Positions 18,400 to 27,317 of a stretch of DNA of 32,083 bases are shown piece by piece. This DNA comes from an uncultured Prochlorococcus sp. (lineage in GTDB: Bacteria; Cyanobacteriota; Cyanobacteriia; PCC-6307; Cyanobiaceae), in NCBI GenBank assembly GCA_902534685.1, contig CACAQP010000009.1:1-32083 (forward strand). The letters are read 5' to 3'. How positions within the stretch are numbered: the stretch's first letter is position 1; every line of letters starts with the position of its first letter. The notes beneath the pieces are model-generated. The model worked only from the letters and a program-made list of their open reading frames with translations. It made no database searches and was not told where the DNA came from. A program made the translations under genes and the position numbers.

Positions 18400-19701
18400 A
18401 TGAAACCTCAACTAACACTTCAAACCCCTTTAGAGCTGCCTTATCAAGAAATTCCTAATTACCTTAATAAATTATGGATTTCAGAAGATAAAGATAATAG
18501 TGGAGCTAATACCTTTACTTTAATTGTCTGGCAACCTGCTTGGCTAGAACAATGTTTAGTTCAAAAAGGATTAGTAAGTGGACCAATTACTGGAAATTTA
18601 AGTCCCGAAATAATTGAAGTTGCTAAAAAATTTATATTAGATCAAGGACTTCCAATCACTACTTCCCTGAATAGTGAAGAATTATTGAATTTGTTGAAGG
18701 AAAATTTATCTAATAAAGAATTTGAAGACTTTAGAGGACAATTTTTTGAATCATCAATAAGTACATTGAATCCAAGAAGATTAATAACTCTAGCGCCAAC
18801 AATAAATAAATACTCAGATATCAAAACTTTTGTGTCCGCTTACTGTCCTTTAAGTGATACTCCAGCTATGCAACCTATATGTGGGGATTTAGTAGTCATT
18901 AGGGGGGACTCAGCCTCGATATCCAATAAAGGATTAAAAATAATTGATGAATTATCTATTGATGAATTACCTTCATGGTTGTGGTGGAATGGAAGCTTAG
19001 ATGAATCGCATAAAATCTTCGAATATTTTACTAATCATGGTCTAAGGTTAATAATTGATACTGCGCTTGGATCGCCTAAAAGATGTTTAAAAGTTTTAGA
19101 TCAATTAAATAATTCAAATAAAGCTATTAATGATTTGAATTGGGTTAGGTTGAAAAATTGGAGGGAATCATTAGCAATGATTTTTGATCCGCCTTCAAGG
19201 AGACCAATCTTAGATCATATTACCGATATTGATATTGATATCGCAGGAGATCATATGGTTCAAGCTTTGTTTTTGATTTCATGGATTAGCGATAAACTTG
19301 GTTGGTCTTTTTTAGGAGTTGTAAGGGATGCAGAATTAACAAAAATAGAATTTCAAAGAAGTAATGGCGAAATAATTTTTGCATCAATTAATCCCTTATC
19401 TTTGGGTAATCCAAGTATTCATTCAGGACAAGTTATAGGATTGAGGTTGATTTCAAAAATTAGTGAGGTTCAAAAAAATAACACTTGCGTAATACTTGGC
19501 TGTGAATCAGTAGAATGTATGAGGCTTGAAGCAGGAGGAATGGCTAATATGGAATTAATAGAACAAGTTGTTCCAAATTCTTTTTCTACATCAGAGTATG
19601 ATGTAAGTAAATTATTGGGAAGTAGTAGAGGTAATACAAGTCCGCTTTTTGAAAATTCTATTAAAATAGCGCTTCAAATATTTAATGGTTTTAATAACTA
19701 A
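18400..19701 (+). CDS. opcA: Glucose-6-phosphate dehydrogenase assembly/activator protein OpcA
   Basis: A 433-residue OpcA, the redox-linked allosteric activator of G6PDH in cyanobacteria. Sequence support includes the N-terminal T-L-I-V-W-Q-P-A-W block and the C-terminal glucose-6-P dehydrogenase subunit-like region (about 270-380, with R-L-E-A-G-G-M after it). Position directly after zwf (two-base gap) is the classic arrangement. Cysteines at about 148, 158 and 228 could take part in thioredoxin control, but which are regulatory cannot be read here. cobB follows after three bases. Confidence 0.93.
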   Translation: MKPQLTLQTPLELPYQEIPNYLNKLWISEDKDNSGANTFTLIVWQPAWLEQCLVQKGLVSGPITGNLSPEIIEVAKKFILDQGLPITTSLNSEELLNLLKENLSNKEFEDFRGQFFESSISTLNPRRLITLAPTINKYSDIKTFVSAYCPLSDTPAMQPICGDLVVIRGDSASISNKGLKIIDELSIDELPSWLWWNGSLDESHKIFEYFTNHGLRLIIDTALGSPKRCLKVLDQLNNSNKAINDLNWVRLKNWRESLAMIFDPPSRRPILDHITDIDIDIAGDHMVQALFLISWISDKLGWSFLGVVRDAELTKIEFQRSNGEIIFASINPLSLGNPSIHSGQVIGLRLISKISEVQKNNTCVILGCESVECMRLEAGGMANMELIEQVVPNSFSTSEYDVSKLLGSSRGNTSPLFENSIKIALQIFNGFNN

Positions 19702-19704
19702 TAA

Positions 19705-21096
19705 ATGCCTTGTGTAATATCTTCGCCTTCAACTGATAGTGGGAAAACTACATTATCGCTTTTGATATCTTGTTGGGCGTTCTCAAAAGGTATTAAGGTA
19801 CAAACTTTCAAGGTTGGCCCTGATTATCTTGATCAACAACAACTTAGTTCAATTGGCCAACCTATTTGTAGGAATTTAGATATTTTTTTAAGTGGTGAGG
19901 AATGGGTCCAAGAAAGTTTTTTTAAACATGCTTTGAAATATGACTTTTCATTAATTGAGGGAGCAATGGGTCTATTTGATGGATTAGGGTCAACAACCTA
20001 TTCCAGCACGGCAAATATCTCTAAACTTCTAAATGCACCAGTAATTTTTATTGTTAATGCTAGAGGTCAAGTATCTTCTCTTTTAGCTACTATTCGTGGT
20101 TTTAGAGATTTCGATAATGAATTGTCAATTTCAGGAATTATATTTAACAACGTTAATTCAGAAAGACATAAAAAATTAATTAAAGAAGTTTTTAAAAATG
20201 AAGATATCGAAATTCTTGGTTTTTTACCATCTGATTCAAAAATTACTCTAAACAAAGCTAATTTAGGGTTGATATCTCCACTGGATAATGATAAAGAAAT
20301 TGATGTTGAATATTATGCAAATTTCGCTGAAAGAAATCTTGATGTATTTTCCCTTATTAAATTCTTGAAATCTCCTAAAAAGAAAATATTTAATTCTGTC
20401 AGTTTTAAAGATTTTAAAATAGACAAAAGTAAACCTATCGCAATTGCAGAAGATAAAATCTTTCATTTTCAATACCCTGAAACTAAGGAGTTTTTCAGTG
20501 AAATAGGCATACCATTGATTTCATGGAGTATTTATGATGACGAAGAAATACCTAATGAGGCTTCTTCTTTAATTATTCCTGGAGGCTTCCCTGAAAAGTA
20601 TGCTGATCATATAAGCAAATCCATGAAGAGCTTAAATTCTTTGAGGAAATTCCGCAAAAATGGATTTATATATGCAGAGTGCGGAGGGATGATGATTTTA
20701 GGAGACTTTATAAAAGATGAAAATGGTAATAATCATAAAATGACTGGTATCCTGCCTTTTAGATCAAAAAAAAGTAAACTTTCAGTAGGTTATAGATACA
20801 TTAAGGGTTTAAAAGATACTCCGATCATCAAACAAAATCAATTAATTAGAGGACATGAATTTCATTATTGGGAAATAGAAAATAATTTATCTGAAATTGA
20901 TTTAAGAAAAGCTGAGCATCATAAGAAACTTTCTTCCCCATGGAAAATTAAATCTTGGAATACTGAGTACAAAAATGAAGGCTTTTTTGATGAAAAATTA
21001 CATGCAAGTTGGATTCACTTACATTTGCCAAGTTCTCCGGAAGTCGCAAAAAACTTTATAGATGCTACCCAAATTACTTTTTTAGAGGATTATTAG
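19705..21096 (+). CDS. cobB: Cobyrinic acid a,c-diamide synthase
   Basis: A 463-residue CobB/CbiA enzyme that amidates cobyrinic acid (or hydrogenobyrinic acid) at positions a and c during corrin synthesis, using glutamine and ATP. The N-terminal dethiobiotin-synthetase-like ATPase has its P-loop at about 6-16 (S-P-S-T-D-S-G-K-T-T). The C-terminal class I glutamine amidotransferase has I-P-G-G-F-P-E-K-Y and the nucleophile Cys326 in A-E-C-G-G-M-M. Marine picocyanobacteria make pseudocobalamin. It is the third gene of the zwf-opcA-cobB run, and its last four bases overlap the end of the opposite-strand gene. Confidence 0.94.
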   Translation: MPCVISSPSTDSGKTTLSLLISCWAFSKGIKVQTFKVGPDYLDQQQLSSIGQPICRNLDIFLSGEEWVQESFFKHALKYDFSLIEGAMGLFDGLGSTTYSSTANISKLLNAPVIFIVNARGQVSSLLATIRGFRDFDNELSISGIIFNNVNSERHKKLIKEVFKNEDIEILGFLPSDSKITLNKANLGLISPLDNDKEIDVEYYANFAERNLDVFSLIKFLKSPKKKIFNSVSFKDFKIDKSKPIAIAEDKIFHFQYPETKEFFSEIGIPLISWSIYDDEEIPNEASSLIIPGGFPEKYADHISKSMKSLNSLRKFRKNGFIYAECGGMMILGDFIKDENGNNHKMTGILPFRSKKSKLSVGYRYIKGLKDTPIIKQNQLIRGHEFHYWEIENNLSEIDLRKAEHHKKLSSPWKIKSWNTEYKNEGFFDEKLHASWIHLHLPSSPEVAKNFIDATQITFLEDY

Positions 21097-21572
21097 TTTA
21101 TTATTGAATCAAGTATTTTGAGAGGAGAACCTAAAAAAAACATTCCAGGCAAAGTGATTAATGGTCCTAAAAAACTTCCCACCATGACCTCAATTTTTGT
21201 GTGGCCAAGAGTTTCTTTCAAAAGTAATTCAGATTGAGGGTCTAGTTTTTTTGATAGTTTATTGATTTCTGCAGCTTGAAGCCCAGCTGATTTTCGAACA
21301 CCACTAGCGTCATACATAACTATTAGTGCTACAGCAACTGATAATGCGAATATTGAGCTATCAAATCCCAATTCATAACCTATACCAGATGAAGCTCCTG
21401 TTATTAAGGCAGAATGACTTGAAGGCATACCACCGGTTTCGAACATAATGCCAAATTTTATATCTCCAGTAGAAAAGAAATTAAATACAATTTTGAAAAA
21501 TTGAGCTAGTAAACAGGATAATAAGCTCCAAAAAAGAACTGAATTATTAAAAAAGGAAAAAAACTCAGACAT
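21093..21572 (-). CDS. Divergent PAP2 family membrane protein (DUF212)
   Basis: A 159-residue membrane protein with about four hydrophobic segments. The block G-G-M-P-S-S-H-S-A-L (47-56) is the PAP2-type phosphatase motif, and Y-D-A-S-G-V-R-K-S-A-G-L-Q-A supplies an Asp/Arg pair typical of the divergent PAP2 (DUF212) family. PAP2 enzymes remove phosphate from lipid or prenyl phosphates at the membrane; activity of this divergent branch is not established to my knowledge. It starts 13 bases after crtE stops, so it is likely in the folD-crtE transcript, which hints at an isoprenoid diphosphate link (inference). It overlaps cobB by four bases tail to tail. Confidence 0.85.
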   Translation of the reverse strand: MSEFFSFFNNSVLFWSLLSCLLAQFFKIVFNFFSTGDIKFGIMFETGGMPSSHSALITGASSGIGYELGFDSSIFALSVAVALIVMYDASGVRKSAGLQAAEINKLSKKLDPQSELLLKETLGHTKIEVMVGSFLGPLITLPGMFFLGSPLKILDSIIN

Positions 21573-21585
21573 AAATCAAAACTAA

Positions 21586-22488
21586 TTATCTGTCTCTATT
21601 TGTAATAAAGTCGGCTAACGATATTAAATACTTCGCATCTGTACCCCAGGGTTCAATTGCTTTTTTTGCTTTTTCAACTAAATCAACTGCTCTTTTCTTT
21701 GACTCCTCCATCCCAAGTAATTTAGGGTAAGTAGTTTTGTCAGCTAAGAGATCTTTGCCGGCAGTTTTACCAAGCTTTTCACTGCTGGAAGTTAAATCAA
21801 GAATATCATCTATTATTTGGAAAGCTAAACCAATTCCCTCTGCATATGTTGTGAGAGCTTGTAATAGTTTTTCGTCAGCGCCTGCGATCATCGCGCCTGT
21901 TCTTACGCATGCCTTTAATAAAGCCCCAGTCTTATGAAGATGAATATATTCGAGAGTTTCAAGGTCAACTTCTTTCCCTTCGCATTCCAAATCAACAACT
22001 TGTCCCCCGACTAAACCTGGTGCACCTGAAACTAGGGATAATTCCCCAACTACATTTAATAATCTATTTGGATCGACTCCAGGGCTTCTTAAAGAGACCA
22101 TTTCAAAGGCCCTTGTTAATAAAGCATCTCCAGCAAGAATAGCTATTGCATCTCCATACACTTTATGATTAGTCGGCCTTCCTCTTCTCAAGTCATCATT
22201 ATCCATAGCGGGCAAATCATCATGAATCAAGGACATTGTATGGATCATTTCTATAGCTACTGCAGTAGGAACAGCCAGAGAGGGTTCTCCTCCAGCTAAT
22301 GAGCAAGATGCTAAACATAAAATTGGACGTATTCTTTTCCCACCAGCTAAAAGGGAATATCTCATTGATTCTCGTAATATTTCTGGATTCTCAGGGCCCA
22401 AGGAAATATCAAGTGCTTCCTCTACAACTTTTTTTGTCTTTTTAAGATATTTTTCAAAATCAGAAATACTATTTATAACTTCAGTCAT
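21586..22488 (-). CDS. crtE: Geranylgeranyl diphosphate synthase
   Basis: A 300-residue trans-prenyl diphosphate synthase. The first aspartate-rich motif is [10 protein letters not shown] (90-99) and the second is D-D-I-L-D (about 227-231). The substrate-binding G-G-K-R-I-R-P lies at 49-55. The four-residue insert in the first motif (DDx4D) marks the bacterial/plant GGPPS and IspA class. In cyanobacteria this gene makes GGPP for carotenoids, the phytyl tail of chlorophyll and quinones. An FPP synthase role is a less likely alternative. It lies between folD (36-base gap) and the PAP2-like gene (13-base gap). Confidence 0.93.
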   Translation of the reverse strand: MTEVINSISDFEKYLKKTKKVVEEALDISLGPENPEILRESMRYSLLAGGKRIRPILCLASCSLAGGEPSLAVPTAVAIEMIHTMSLIHDDLPAMDNDDLRRGRPTNHKVYGDAIAILAGDALLTRAFEMVSLRSPGVDPNRLLNVVGELSLVSGAPGLVGGQVVDLECEGKEVDLETLEYIHLHKTGALLKACVRTGAMIAGADEKLLQALTTYAEGIGLAFQIIDDILDLTSSSEKLGKTAGKDLLADKTTYPKLLGMEESKKRAVDLVEKAKKAIEPWGTDAKYLISLADFITNRDR

Positions 22489-22524
22489 TGTATACCTTTA
22501 GTAGAAATTTTTTCATCTTTGAGT

Positions 22525-23421
22525 TTATGGCAAAAGATCATCAAGAGTTGATGATAAACCAAATTGTTTTTGCCAGCTAAAAATAGTATTTACAAGTAAC
22601 ATTGTTACTGTCATTGGTCCAACACCTCCTGGTACAGGTGTGTAAGCAAATACTTTAGAAATGACATCTTCTAATAATACATCGCCACATAATCTAGTTT
22701 GATTTTTATCGGAACTTTTTAATCTATGTATTCCAACATCAATAATTACAGCTCCTTCTTTCACAAAACTCGAATCTACAAGATTGGGTTTTCCTGCAGC
22801 CGCAATTAAAATGTCGGCTTCTCTACAGACTTTATTCAAATTTAATGTTTTTGAATGAGTCATTGTCACGGTGCCATTTAGATTTAACAACATAAGCGAC
22901 AGGGGTTTTCCAACAAGCAAACTTCTACCAATAACAACAATTTTCTTACCTTCAATTGTAATATTTTGGGATCTTAATAAATTAATAATTCCTGCTGGTG
23001 TGCATGATCTCATAGCAGGCTCATTTTTCACTAATTTGCCGATGTTTATCTCGTTTAATCCATCTACATCTTTACTTGGATCAATATGGCTGATCAGTTT
23101 TTGCTCATCAAACTTCTTTGGGATGGGAAGTTGTAGCAACATTCCATCAATATCCTTATCTGAATTAAGTTTGATTATTAAATGTTCAACTTCTTTTTGC
23201 TCTACACAATCTTTTAGATGAAAGATAAAGCTCTTTATTCCAATCCTTGAACATGCTTTTTCCTTGTTATTAACGTAAACTCCACTCGCAGGGTCTTCAC
23301 CTATTCTTATTACAGCTAAACCAGGAGCTCTTTTTGCGATTTTTTTATTACTGGAGATATAGTCATTTAATCTTTTTTCAATTTCAAGAGACAATTTTTT
23401 ACCATCTAATTTTAATGACAT
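22525..23421 (-). CDS. folD: Methylenetetrahydrofolate dehydrogenase/cyclohydrolase
   Basis: A 298-residue bifunctional enzyme interconverting 5,10-methylene-, methenyl- and 10-formyl-tetrahydrofolate with NADP. The active-site block has Tyr49 and catalytic Lys55 (Y-V-N-N-K-E-K), then G-M-L-L-Q-L-P-I-P and P-S-K-D-V-D-G. The nucleotide-binding part has [13 protein letters not shown], and the C-terminus has [10 protein letters not shown]. Length is standard. It is the first gene of a probable folD-crtE-PAP2 transcript and is divergent from the HD hydrolase with a 73-base gap. Confidence 0.97.
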   Translation of the reverse strand: MSLKLDGKKLSLEIEKRLNDYISSNKKIAKRAPGLAVIRIGEDPASGVYVNNKEKACSRIGIKSFIFHLKDCVEQKEVEHLIIKLNSDKDIDGMLLQLPIPKKFDEQKLISHIDPSKDVDGLNEINIGKLVKNEPAMRSCTPAGIINLLRSQNITIEGKKIVVIGRSLLVGKPLSLMLLNLNGTVTMTHSKTLNLNKVCREADILIAAAGKPNLVDSSFVKEGAVIIDVGIHRLKSSDKNQTRLCGDVLLEDVISKVFAYTPVPGGVGPMTVTMLLVNTIFSWQKQFGLSSTLDDLLP

Positions 23422-23494
23422 TTAGAAAAACTTTTCTTTTTACATCTAGCATGCCTATAATTTTAAATTATTCAAATAGATTTATTTATATTCT

Positions 23495-24967
23495 GTGCAA
23501 AACATCACAACTACTTTAAAGAAATTGTTTTATCTGTGGAGACGAAGTCAAGTTCCAATAAAACAACCAATTAAAATTTCAAGAATAGATAATCTCATAA
23601 TTTTTTTAGTATGCATTTTAATTTCAATAATTTCTTCTTATAAACTACTTCTTATCTCCCCTCTAAATATCGCAGATATTCTTTCTTGGCTTTTAACCTT
23701 TACTGAAATACTAATTAGTTCCGGAATTTTAATATTAGTTTCAAAAAAACAGAATCCCACTATTTCTTCAGGACAAATCTTCTTGATCATGACTCTTCTC
23801 TTAGCAGTGCAAGCTACGAAATTAGCCTTGGCTCCAACCATAAGTCCATTATCTATGATTATTCCACCGGCATTAATAATATCTCAAGGAATGGGAAGCA
23901 TAACAGCTTTAGCTTGGGTATCAATAGCAAGCTTTAGTTGGCCAGACCCTACAGTTGCTATTAATAATAATTTATTTTTTATTTTATTAGTTTGTGCTTC
24001 AGTAGTATCTCTACTTGGAGGAAGAATAAGAAGTAGAGCTCAGTTACTTCAACTATCAATTTGTGTCCCCATAGGTTCGTTCTTGAGTCAATGGATATTG
24101 ATAGGTAAAGATAAAATATCTCTAATTAATAAACAAGATTTTGTTTTATTTAATGGCGATATATTTTCTGATTCCTTGTTATTGGCAATAGTAATGCTTT
24201 TTACTATTTTATTTATTCCTATTTTTGAATCAATATTCGGATTATTAACTAAAGCAAGATTACTCGAATTAGCTGATAAGGAGAAACCTCTAATTAGAAG
24301 ATTGTCTCTTGAAGCTCCTGGTACTTTTGAACATACCTTACTTATATGCGGTTTAGCAGAAGAAGCAACAAGAATGATTGGTGGTGATATTGATCTAATT
24401 AAAACTGGAGCGTTATATCATGATGTTGGTAAATTACACGCACCTAATTGGTTTATAGAAAATCAGGATGGTTCAAAAAATCCGCATGACGAATTAGATG
24501 ATCCGATTAAAAGTGCAGAAGTATTACAGGCACACGTTGATGAAGGATTGAAATTTGCAAGAAAAAATAGACTTCCTAAACTAATAGCTAATTTCATCCC
24601 TGAACATCAAGGAACCCTAAAAATGGGATATTTTTTTCAAAAAGCTAAAGAAAAAAATCTTGTCATTAATGAATATAATTTTAGATACAAAGGCCCTATT
24701 CCTCAGTCAAAAGAAACAGCTATTTTAATGCTTGCAGATGGATGTGAAGCAGCACTAAGAGCTATGAATATTAATGCATCTGATAAAGAAGCTTTAGAAA
24801 TAATATCTAATATTATTTATTCTCGTCAAAAAGATGGGCAATTAGATGATAGTAATTTATCTAAGGGAGAAATTTTCCTCATAAAGAGGGCATTCTTAAA
24901 TGTTTGGAAAAGAATTAGACATAGAAGAATTCAGTATCCAACTAGTAAGAATAATACTTTTTCTTAA
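23495..24967 (+). CDS. Membrane-associated HD phosphohydrolase (PgpH-like, shortened)
   Basis: A 490-residue protein. Roughly the first 260 residues hold about six or seven transmembrane helices; the rest is a cytoplasmic HD domain with H-T at 280-281 (F-E-H-T-L-L), the H-D pair at 309-310 (Y-H-D-V-G-K-L) and P-E-H-Q-G. This is the 7TM-HD family that includes PgpH, a c-di-AMP phosphodiesterase. Most members are 700-850 residues, with an extracellular 7TMR-HDED domain after the first helix. That part is missing here. The start is GTG at 23495; an in-frame TAG at 23477 excludes a longer protein, so the shortness is real. c-di-AMP hydrolysis is inferred from family only. Confidence 0.87.
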   Translation: MQNITTTLKKLFYLWRRSQVPIKQPIKISRIDNLIIFLVCILISIISSYKLLLISPLNIADILSWLLTFTEILISSGILILVSKKQNPTISSGQIFLIMTLLLAVQATKLALAPTISPLSMIIPPALIISQGMGSITALAWVSIASFSWPDPTVAINNNLFFILLVCASVVSLLGGRIRSRAQLLQLSICVPIGSFLSQWILIGKDKISLINKQDFVLFNGDIFSDSLLLAIVMLFTILFIPIFESIFGLLTKARLLELADKEKPLIRRLSLEAPGTFEHTLLICGLAEEATRMIGGDIDLIKTGALYHDVGKLHAPNWFIENQDGSKNPHDELDDPIKSAEVLQAHVDEGLKFARKNRLPKLIANFIPEHQGTLKMGYFFQKAKEKNLVINEYNFRYKGPIPQSKETAILMLADGCEAALRAMNINASDKEALEIISNIIYSRQKDGQLDDSNLSKGEIFLIKRAFLNVWKRIRHRRIQYPTSKNNTFS

Positions 24968-24975
24968 TTTTCATT

Positions 24976-25368
24976 TTATAGCCTAATACTTCTTCGATGT
25001 TTTGGATTACACCAATATACAAGAGCTAATGTACTTATTAATGTTGTTAAAAGAGTAAACCCACCAATTCCAAAAATGTCTTTAAGAGTTATGAGTCTCA
25101 CCACTGAATAAGGACCCATCCCAGAAATTACCATTGATAGAGATACAAGAGTTAAAGTTACTCCCCATTTTCTCTCTGCTAAGAGAGCTGCTGAAGAAAC
25201 TATCCCAACTATTGCAGCAGGCCAACCAAGACTTATGGCAAGAGTTATATTCGCAACTTTTAGTGGAGGCCCAAAACTAATTATTATTGCGATTATTGGT
25301 AGTGCAATTATATTGCTGATTAACCCAACCCATGACAGTGCCCAATATCCTAGTAACCTTTCTCTCAT
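24976..25368 (-). CDS. Small four-helix membrane protein, unrecognised
   Basis: A 130-residue protein with four predicted transmembrane helices (about 10-32, 38-62, 67-88 and 100-120) and a basic C-terminal tail (K-H-R-R-S-I-R). No family motif is recognised. Glycine and proline inside the second helix (L-G-W-P-A-A) may matter for packing. The gene lies downstream of leuA on the same strand with an 84-base gap and ends 8 bases from the HD hydrolase stop. It looks real from its hydrophobic periodicity and tight packing, and is probably conserved among picocyanobacteria. Confidence 0.72.
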   Translation of the reverse strand: MRERLLGYWALSWVGLISNIIALPIIAIIISFGPPLKVANITLAISLGWPAAIVGIVSSAALLAERKWGVTLTLVSLSMVISGMGPYSVVRLITLKDIFGIGGFTLLTTLISTLALVYWCNPKHRRSIRL

Positions 25369-25452
25369 TATTTACTGCTTTAACTATTAGATTAATCTAC
25401 AGTATTAAGAGACATTTTTTTATGCTACTTAATAATATTCCCAAGAAATAAT

Positions 25453-27093
25453 TTAATTTGGGTGATTAGATAAAAATGCGTTAGAAGAATTTTCTAAATT
25501 ATCAAATTGTGGGTGAATTGAATTTTTTTTCTCAGAAAAGACAAGCCTATTTAAAGCATTAACATAAGCATTCGCTGCAGCAACTACAACATCCGTATCA
25601 GCAGAATGACCAGAATATATTTTATTATCCCTTCTTATTCTTATTGTTACTTCGCCCAAAGCATCGATTCCTTCCGTTACGGACTTAACAGAAAATTCAA
25701 TTAATTCATTAGGAACTTTAGCCAATTTATTTAAAGCTTCGCATACAGCATCAACGGGTCCAGTCCCTATTGATACAGCAGTATCCTCGGTATTATCTTC
25801 TGTGTTTAGAAGCGAAATAGTGGCAGTAGGTTTAGATGCGTTACCGCAACTTACTTGTACAAGACTTAATTGAAATTTGGCTTCTGGGAGCTGCACTTGT
25901 TCACTAACGATTGCTTCTAAATCTCTATCAGTAATTTCTCTTTTCCGATCAGCTAAATCCTTGAAACGAGCAAAAGCATCATTTAAATCTTCTCGGCTCA
26001 AGTCATATCCCATCTCTTCTAATCTTGCTCTTACTGCACTTCTTCCACTAAGTTTCCCCAAAGATATTTTGTTATCACTCAACCCAACAGTTTTTGCTTC
26101 GATAATTTCATAAGTTAGTCTATTTTTTAAAACCCCATCTTGATGAATGCCTGACTCATGTGCAAAAGCGTTGGCTCCCACAATCGCTTTATTCGGTTGT
26201 ACTGTCATTCCAGTTAGGTTGGAAACAAGTCTAGAGGTTTTTGTTATTTCTTCTGTTCTTATAGCCGTAAGAGGAGTTGGTGAATCTGGATTTCTTTTGA
26301 AAAAACTATTAAAAAAACTCTTCCTAACGTGTAGTGCCATTACTAATTCTTCTAGAGAGGCATTACCGGCTCTTTCACCAATTCCATTAATTGTACATTC
26401 TAGTTGTCTGGCGCCATTTTTTACTGCCTCTAGAAAATTGGCTACTGCTAACCCTAAATCATTATGACCATGAACCGAGATTACTGCTTCATCAATATTT
26501 GGAACATTTTTATTTATATCGGCAATTAGTTTGCCAAATTCACTAGGAGTTGTAAATCCAACAGTATCAGGGATATTTATTGTTGTCGCTCCTGCAGAAA
26601 TTGCTAGTTGAATCACTTCGTATAAAAAGTCAGGATCACTCCTTGAGGCATCTTCACAAGAAAACTCAATATCATCTACTAATGATTTTGCATAATTAAC
26701 CATTTCTGGAACTATTTGAAGAACATCTTTTCTGGATTTTTTAAGTTTATGTTTAAGATGAATATCACTTGTTGCAATAAAAGTATGTATTCTTTTTTTT
26801 GGGGCTGGACTTACTGCTTCGTAACATGCTTTTATATCTCCTTTAGACGCTCTAGCTAAACCGCATATTACAGGGCCATTTTCTTTCCCGACTGAATGAG
26901 CGATTTTATTAACAGCTTTAAAATCTCCTGGACTTGCGAAAGGGAATCCAGCTTCAATAACATCTACTCCTAATCTTGCTAATTGATGGGCAATAGCAAG
27001 TTTTTCTTCGAGATTTAAACTGGCACCAGGAGATTGCTCTCCATCTCTAAGAGTTGTATCAAATATCAAAATTCTTCCAGGATCTTTTGACAT
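25453..27093 (-). CDS. leuA: 2-isopropylmalate synthase
   Basis: A 546-residue enzyme for the first committed step of leucine synthesis, condensing acetyl-CoA with 2-ketoisovalerate. The N-terminal barrel has [10 protein letters not shown] (11-20, metal ligand Asp12) and H-G-H-N-D-L-G with His208 and His210. [13 protein letters not shown] follows. The C-terminal third is the regulatory LeuA dimer domain that binds leucine for feedback control (T-G-P-V-D-A-V). Homocitrate or citramalate synthase are alternatives of the same family, but length and motifs favour LeuA. The upstream gap carries a possible hairpin with a T-run. Confidence 0.95.
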   Translation of the reverse strand: MSKDPGRILIFDTTLRDGEQSPGASLNLEEKLAIAHQLARLGVDVIEAGFPFASPGDFKAVNKIAHSVGKENGPVICGLARASKGDIKACYEAVSPAPKKRIHTFIATSDIHLKHKLKKSRKDVLQIVPEMVNYAKSLVDDIEFSCEDASRSDPDFLYEVIQLAISAGATTINIPDTVGFTTPSEFGKLIADINKNVPNIDEAVISVHGHNDLGLAVANFLEAVKNGARQLECTINGIGERAGNASLEELVMALHVRKSFFNSFFKRNPDSPTPLTAIRTEEITKTSRLVSNLTGMTVQPNKAIVGANAFAHESGIHQDGVLKNRLTYEIIEAKTVGLSDNKISLGKLSGRSAVRARLEEMGYDLSREDLNDAFARFKDLADRKREITDRDLEAIVSEQVQLPEAKFQLSLVQVSCGNASKPTATISLLNTEDNTEDTAVSIGTGPVDAVCEALNKLAKVPNELIEFSVKSVTEGIDALGEVTIRIRRDNKIYSGHSADTDVVVAAANAYVNALNRLVFSEKKNSIHPQFDNLENSSNAFLSNHPN

Positions 27094-27317
27094 CAGAAGG
27101 AATAAACTAAACTTATATTAAGCTAATTAAAAAAATTTGACTAGATTTAGTTCAATAATAATTTGCTGAAACTTTATAACTTAAATAAAATTGGTTAAAA
27201 TTCTGAAAAAAAAAATAAAATACTTAAATTTTTAAAGTATCCTTTTATGATCAAAGCTCCCTTTTTTTTAGGTTAATTTTGATTTTTATAGAATTTCAGG
27301 CATAAATTATAAAAAGT
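27094..27317. other. Divergent intergenic region leuA / GH57 gene
   Basis: This 224-base, very AT-rich gap must contain both promoters. On the minus strand a weak hairpin at 27220-27240 is followed by a run of T bases (listed separately). No coding sequence, leader peptide with leucine codons or known riboswitch is apparent. Confidence 0.5.
27205..27240 (-). terminator. Possible hairpin plus T-run ahead of leuA
   Basis: Read on the minus strand, ATACTT and AAGTAT (27240-27220) form a six-pair stem with a nine-base loop, followed by TTTTA and then ten T bases, the shape of an intrinsic terminator. It lies over 100 bases upstream of the leuA ATG. It could attenuate a leuA leader transcript or stop antisense reading from GH57. 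The stem has a single G-C pair, so this is weak. Confidence 0.25.

Noticed and set aside
25388-25399. Perfect 12-base palindrome TAGATTAATCTA upstream of the small membrane protein gene
   Set aside because: It is short and AT-rich, so chance is likely, and no second copy near other promoters was noticed.
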